NCBI GenBank assembly: GCA_049973945.1
Contig: JBMFJH010000016.1
Coordinates: 1-35,520 of the forward strand
Source of the DNA: Acd1 sp049973945
GTDB taxonomy: Archaea; Thermoproteota; Thermoprotei_A; Sulfolobales; Sulfolobaceae
DNA: 35,520 nucleotides
Direction: 5' to 3'
Position numbers and translations under genes: made by a program. The number at the start of each line of letters is the position of its first letter. Within the stretch, counting starts at the first letter, position 1. Below are positions 33,044 through 35,520 of this stretch, piece by piece. The notes beneath the pieces were generated by a model, which was not told where the DNA came from, made no database searches, and saw only the letters and a program-made list of their open reading frames with translations.

Positions 33044-34682
33044 TTTTTTTATTATGGTATAGTTATTTCGTAGGGTACACCAAATGTTCCTATAACCCAA
33101 TCTAAATACATATATCCAGATCCTCCTCCAGATCCTGCTGAAATAAATACATAAGGTTGTCCTTGCTGATAATAATTAATATTTTCGACTAATGGATTTT
33201 GAATAGTATATATATTACCATTATTATCCTTATAAGCTTCTGCATATCTAAAAGTTCCATTTATAAATGAAGATGGGAAATTACTACTCGGATAAGTTAT
33301 TGAATGATATTTATTTAGTGATGTGTTTGTTATTAAAAACGCAGTTTCATATGCATTTTCATAACTTTGTGCAATATAAGTATATGGAGGCTGTGGTTTT
33401 ATTGCTTGTGCAGAATATGATGAAAGAAAACCACCAAATTGATATTGGTCTTTAGGTAATGACTGATTATATATATTTCCATTTACTAAAAAGTATACAT
33501 TTAAATTATTTGAACTATCTGTAGAAAACCACCAATAAGTATAAAATACTCCATAATACAAATAATTATTATTGTTTTGTTGATCTAATGGAGCAAAAGG
33601 TATATATTCTCCATTATTATTATTTGCATAATTATCATTTGTTCCAAAATAATAATTAGATCCTCCACCTCCGGAGCCTGCATAATAAAATTTTCTAGGT
33701 ATATGGGAATTAGCAGTGGAATCTGTATCTACCCTGCAGTCCTTACTTACCGATTTCAAATTACTTTCAGTCACATCTAATAAAATACTTGGTAAACTTA
33801 CCCATCCTGAACTTATACCTTGTGTATAAAGAGCACAGTTAATATTAATTGGTATCCCTACATAATATCCAGAACTACATCCTGGTTCTCCACCCCCACA
33901 AGATTTCCATCCATACTCAAACATCGTTGAAGCATAATTCAATGGTAGAGGTGTATTTCCACCAATTCCTTTTCCAGTTCCGAATATATTATTTGCTGCA
34001 GCTACTCCAGGATTTCCCACTACATAAGAAATAGCAACTGCATCTGCAACCAAGGGACTTGACCCTGTTCCCGGACTGTCATACCATGGAATTCCGGAAA
34101 AATATACAAAAATATTTAATCCATTTCCATTTTGATTGAATATAGATCGTTTGAAAGATCTATCTAATAATTCTGAAGTAATTAAAATATAATTACCTTG
34201 ATTATTTCCATTTATCATTGGTAATCCCCACATTGGACCATTATAATTAATCCAATCTCCCGTATCATATTGATAACTTGGATGATATAATCTCCATGGA
34301 TTATAAGTAGGTAAAATTCCGTCCTGTTGCCAATAATTTTGATAATATAAATTATAAGTCTTCTTAGATACATCATATTGTCCTCCTACAAAATCATTTA
34401 CGCTAGAATATCTATATAAATTAACATAAATAGGAAATACATTTGGTCCATTATCATACTTTACTACACTTCCAGGGTCTCTTGGATTTATTGCTATAGG
34501 ATCTCCTCCAACAGTTCCATTTAATATTGAATATAAATCTCGATCTGTAAATCCTACAAAAACTGGTAAATATGCACATGCTCCGCCAAATAATGATTCA
34601 TATTTTGATGGAAAGTCTAATAAGTTAACAAAGAAATAATAGTTTCCACTTATTTCTCCAGCATACCATGATGGCAACGCGC
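32398..34682. other. AT-rich island inserted into GC-rich chromosome
   Basis: About 2.3 kb with clearly lower GC than both sides and changed codon use (AAT, TAT, ATA, AAA instead of AAC, TAC, ATC, AAG). It contains the bodies of two convergent genes, and both edges fall inside their frames. No transposase, integrase, tRNA or flanking repeat was seen. A short less AT-rich patch lies at about 33715-33765. Confidence 0.75.
33044..33050 (+). terminator. T-run terminator after the first island gene
   Basis: TTTTTTT immediately follows the TAG stop of the plus-strand gene; archaeal transcription commonly ends at such T runs. Confidence 0.5.
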
Positions 34683-34854
34683 GATCCTTCCGACGGCGCT
34701 TTTGACGATCCCGCCTGTCCCGTCTTGATTCGCAACAGCTAAACGGAGTAGTGATCCGAGAGGTGAAGGGGCCAGCCAGTCCCCTCCCGTTGCGGACTAT
34801 ATCCTCCAGGCTATCCAGGCCCTTGTGGAGGTCGCTTATGAACAGTACCCTCAC
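33052..34854 (-). CDS. Large Asn/Tyr-rich protein with a phosphoesterase-like N-terminal fragment
   Basis: 600 residues from GTG 34854. The first ~58 codons are GC-rich: MRVLFISDLHKGLDSLEDI has the DxH start of calcineurin-like metallophosphoesterases, but the rest of that enzyme is missing. An arginine-rich stretch (RRDRRDRQKRRRKDR) follows and ends at about 34682, where AT-rich coding begins (WYAGEISGNYYFFVNLLDF). From there the protein is rich in Asn, Tyr, Ser and Gly with Gly-rich linkers (AGSGGGGSNYYFG), few charges and four cysteines in the middle, like a secreted surface or virion protein. A TATA-like GTATTTAACC and a GC-rich tract precede the start. I suggest a foreign or viral-like protein joined to a broken host gene; an assembly join is the alternative. 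Confidence 0.6.
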   Translation of the reverse strand: MRVLFISDLHKGLDSLEDIVRNGRGLAGPFTSRITTPFSCCESRRDRRDRQKRRRKDRALPSWYAGEISGNYYFFVNLLDFPSKYESLFGGACAYLPVFVGFTDRDLYSILNGTVGGDPIAINPRDPGSVVKYDNGPNVFPIYVNLYRYSSVNDFVGGQYDVSKKTYNLYYQNYWQQDGILPTYNPWRLYHPSYQYDTGDWINYNGPMWGLPMINGNNQGNYILITSELLDRSFKRSIFNQNGNGLNIFVYFSGIPWYDSPGTGSSPLVADAVAISYVVGNPGVAAANNIFGTGKGIGGNTPLPLNYASTMFEYGWKSCGGGEPGCSSGYYVGIPININCALYTQGISSGWVSLPSILLDVTESNLKSVSKDCRVDTDSTANSHIPRKFYYAGSGGGGSNYYFGTNDNYANNNNGEYIPFAPLDQQNNNNYLYYGVFYTYWWFSTDSSNNLNVYFLVNGNIYNQSLPKDQYQFGGFLSSYSAQAIKPQPPYTYIAQSYENAYETAFLITNTSLNKYHSITYPSSNFPSSFINGTFRYAEAYKDNNGNIYTIQNPLVENINYYQQGQPYVFISAGSGGGSGYMYLDWVIGTFGVPYEITIP

Positions 34855-35054
34855 GGGCAGAGGTCGAGTGTGGGGTTAAATACCTCGGTGGGGGGGGGGA
34901 AAGCCCCTAGATTGAAACAGCAGTCACTCATCCTAATATCGCCCTTCCCCTCGGGGCAGGGATCAGACCCCCAAACCGCGTTTAGCCTCAGTCTTTCGAA
35001 CTCCTATTTGGCCCTCACGGAGTCGTTGTCCACGAACTAGGTTCCCAGAGCATT

Positions 35055-35183
35055 TCAAGCACACCTCTTCCTTCTCTCCCTTATCTCCCTCCAGATCTCC
35101 TCGGCCTCCTCCTCGCTCAGCACGCCGAAGTACTTCTCAAGCTTCCTCTTCCGCTCCTCAACTGAGCTATCGTCCCTTCCCAT
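35055..35183 (-). pseudogene. VapB antitoxin relic
   Basis: 42 residues from ATG 35183. Most of it (KLEKYFGVLSEEEAEEIW) matches the C-terminal tail of the VapB at 31679-31918, with only conservative changes. The DNA-binding ribbon-helix-helix half is missing, and no vapC follows. The longer frame upstream (to 35393) has no VapB sequence. The relic and the intact vapB flank the 32-35 kb segment in the same orientation, although their DNA differs too much for a recent duplication. The stretch 34855-35054 holds no gene; it contains a GGATTGAAAC-like motif near 34909 and a run of nine or more G. Confidence 0.65.
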
Positions 35184-35375
35184 TAGTGAGACCCTACAAC
35201 CCCCTCCTCGCCCAGGGAAATTACCGTTTCGGTTCAGGACGGCGTAAACGAGTCCCAGCCACTGATCTCCGGGCGCTCGACCATTCTGAGGCCAAACCTT
35301 TCTTATGCTACACTCTACTATCTCTCCGGGTGGTTCAACACGTTCCACCACCACGGTAGGAGGAGCCCGCTCAAC

Positions 35376-35520
35376 ATGGAAGAGGTCGTGCACGACCTAC
35401 TCAACGGCCTGAGCTTCGCTAAGGGTATGGACTTAGGCTGCGGCGACGGCTTCTACTGCGGGGCTTTGCTGAACTACGTCAGGGAGCTCTACTGCGTGGA
35501 CGCCGACTCTTACGCCGTAC
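35376..35520 (+). CDS. SAM-dependent methyltransferase, N-terminal part (runs off the window)
   Basis: The frame from ATG 35376 contains GMDLGCGDGFYCGALL, the motif I of class I methyltransferases (D.G.G.G), followed by YCVDADSYAV (motif II acidic residue). Codons before the ATG are also open and read TFHHHGRRSPLN, which fits the usual N-terminus, but no standard start is seen upstream of it. The real start may therefore be non-standard, or the N-terminus damaged. The protein continues beyond the window; the substrate is unknown. Confidence 0.72.
   Translation, partial: MEEVVHDLLNGLSFAKGMDLGCGDGFYCGALLNYVRELYCVDADSYAV

Noticed and set aside
35186..35393. Upstream extension of the VapB relic as a 112-residue protein
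   Set aside because: Only the last ~35 residues resemble VapB; the rest is proline/arginine-rich and lies opposite the methyltransferase start region.

Overview
The window looks like a chromosomal segment from a thermoacidophilic crenarchaeon, most likely Sulfolobales or a close relative. The evidence is a paralogous leucyl-tRNA synthetase with both catalytic signatures degraded (the 'LeuRS-I' type described in Sulfolobales), a PriX-like primase subunit, an archaeal Trm10, large Ser/Thr kinases fused to TPR or membrane domains, promoters with TATA boxes about 25 nt from leaderless starts, and heavy use of AGG, GTG and TTG codons. The coding DNA is clearly GC-rich by eye (I did not count it), which is high for Sulfolobales. 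No rRNA, tRNA or CRISPR array was recognised.

Layout. 1-3.2 kb: a lipoate/sulfur block with a lipoate-protein ligase fragment, two radical-SAM enzymes of the archaeal LipS1/LipS2 kind, an unknown helical protein translationally coupled to one of them, and a TusA-like sulfur carrier. 3.2-6.7 kb: a class V aminotransferase, a histidine-tailed metal-transporter-like membrane protein behind a DtxR-like operator, and an SRPBCC-plus-C-terminal-domain protein. 6.6-9.3 kb: a MNT/HEPN toxin-antitoxin pair whose HEPN gene is cut by a ~264 bp element, then an archaeal AAA ATPase. 9.4-15.3 kb: M20 peptidase, twin small membrane proteins, PriX-like protein, TtuA/Ncs6-type tRNA thiolase, MTHFR-like protein and a SPASM radical-SAM enzyme. 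15.4-22.8 kb: LeuRS-I, M1 aminopeptidase, an amber-interrupted SRPBCC paralogue, PurK. 22.8-30.8 kb: TPR-kinase, ModE-like regulator, MFS transporter, Trm10, membrane kinase, unknown protein. 30.8-35.5 kb: MNT, VapBC, an AT-rich island carrying two convergent surface- or virion-like genes, a VapB relic and the start of a methyltransferase.

Two things stand out. First, the ~264 bp element occurs three times (7.46, 13.2 and 25.1 kb). Each copy has a TATA-like promoter region followed by a ~190 nt segment that folds into a series of hairpins; the copies differ by compensatory base changes, and one copy splits the HEPN gene with a 4 bp direct repeat at its edges. It looks like a small mobile element that encodes a structured RNA, possibly a solo derivative of a TnpB-type (IS200/IS605) right end. 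Second, at 32.40-34.68 kb a ~2.3 kb block of AT-rich DNA begins and ends inside two open frames whose first ~57 codons are GC-rich host-like sequence, so both genes look like host/foreign chimeras.

The region is a mixture of housekeeping genes (tRNA modification, purine synthesis, peptide breakdown, primase) and accessory islands (toxin-antitoxin genes, elements, foreign block) at 6.6-9.4, 25.1-25.8 and 30.8-35.2 kb.
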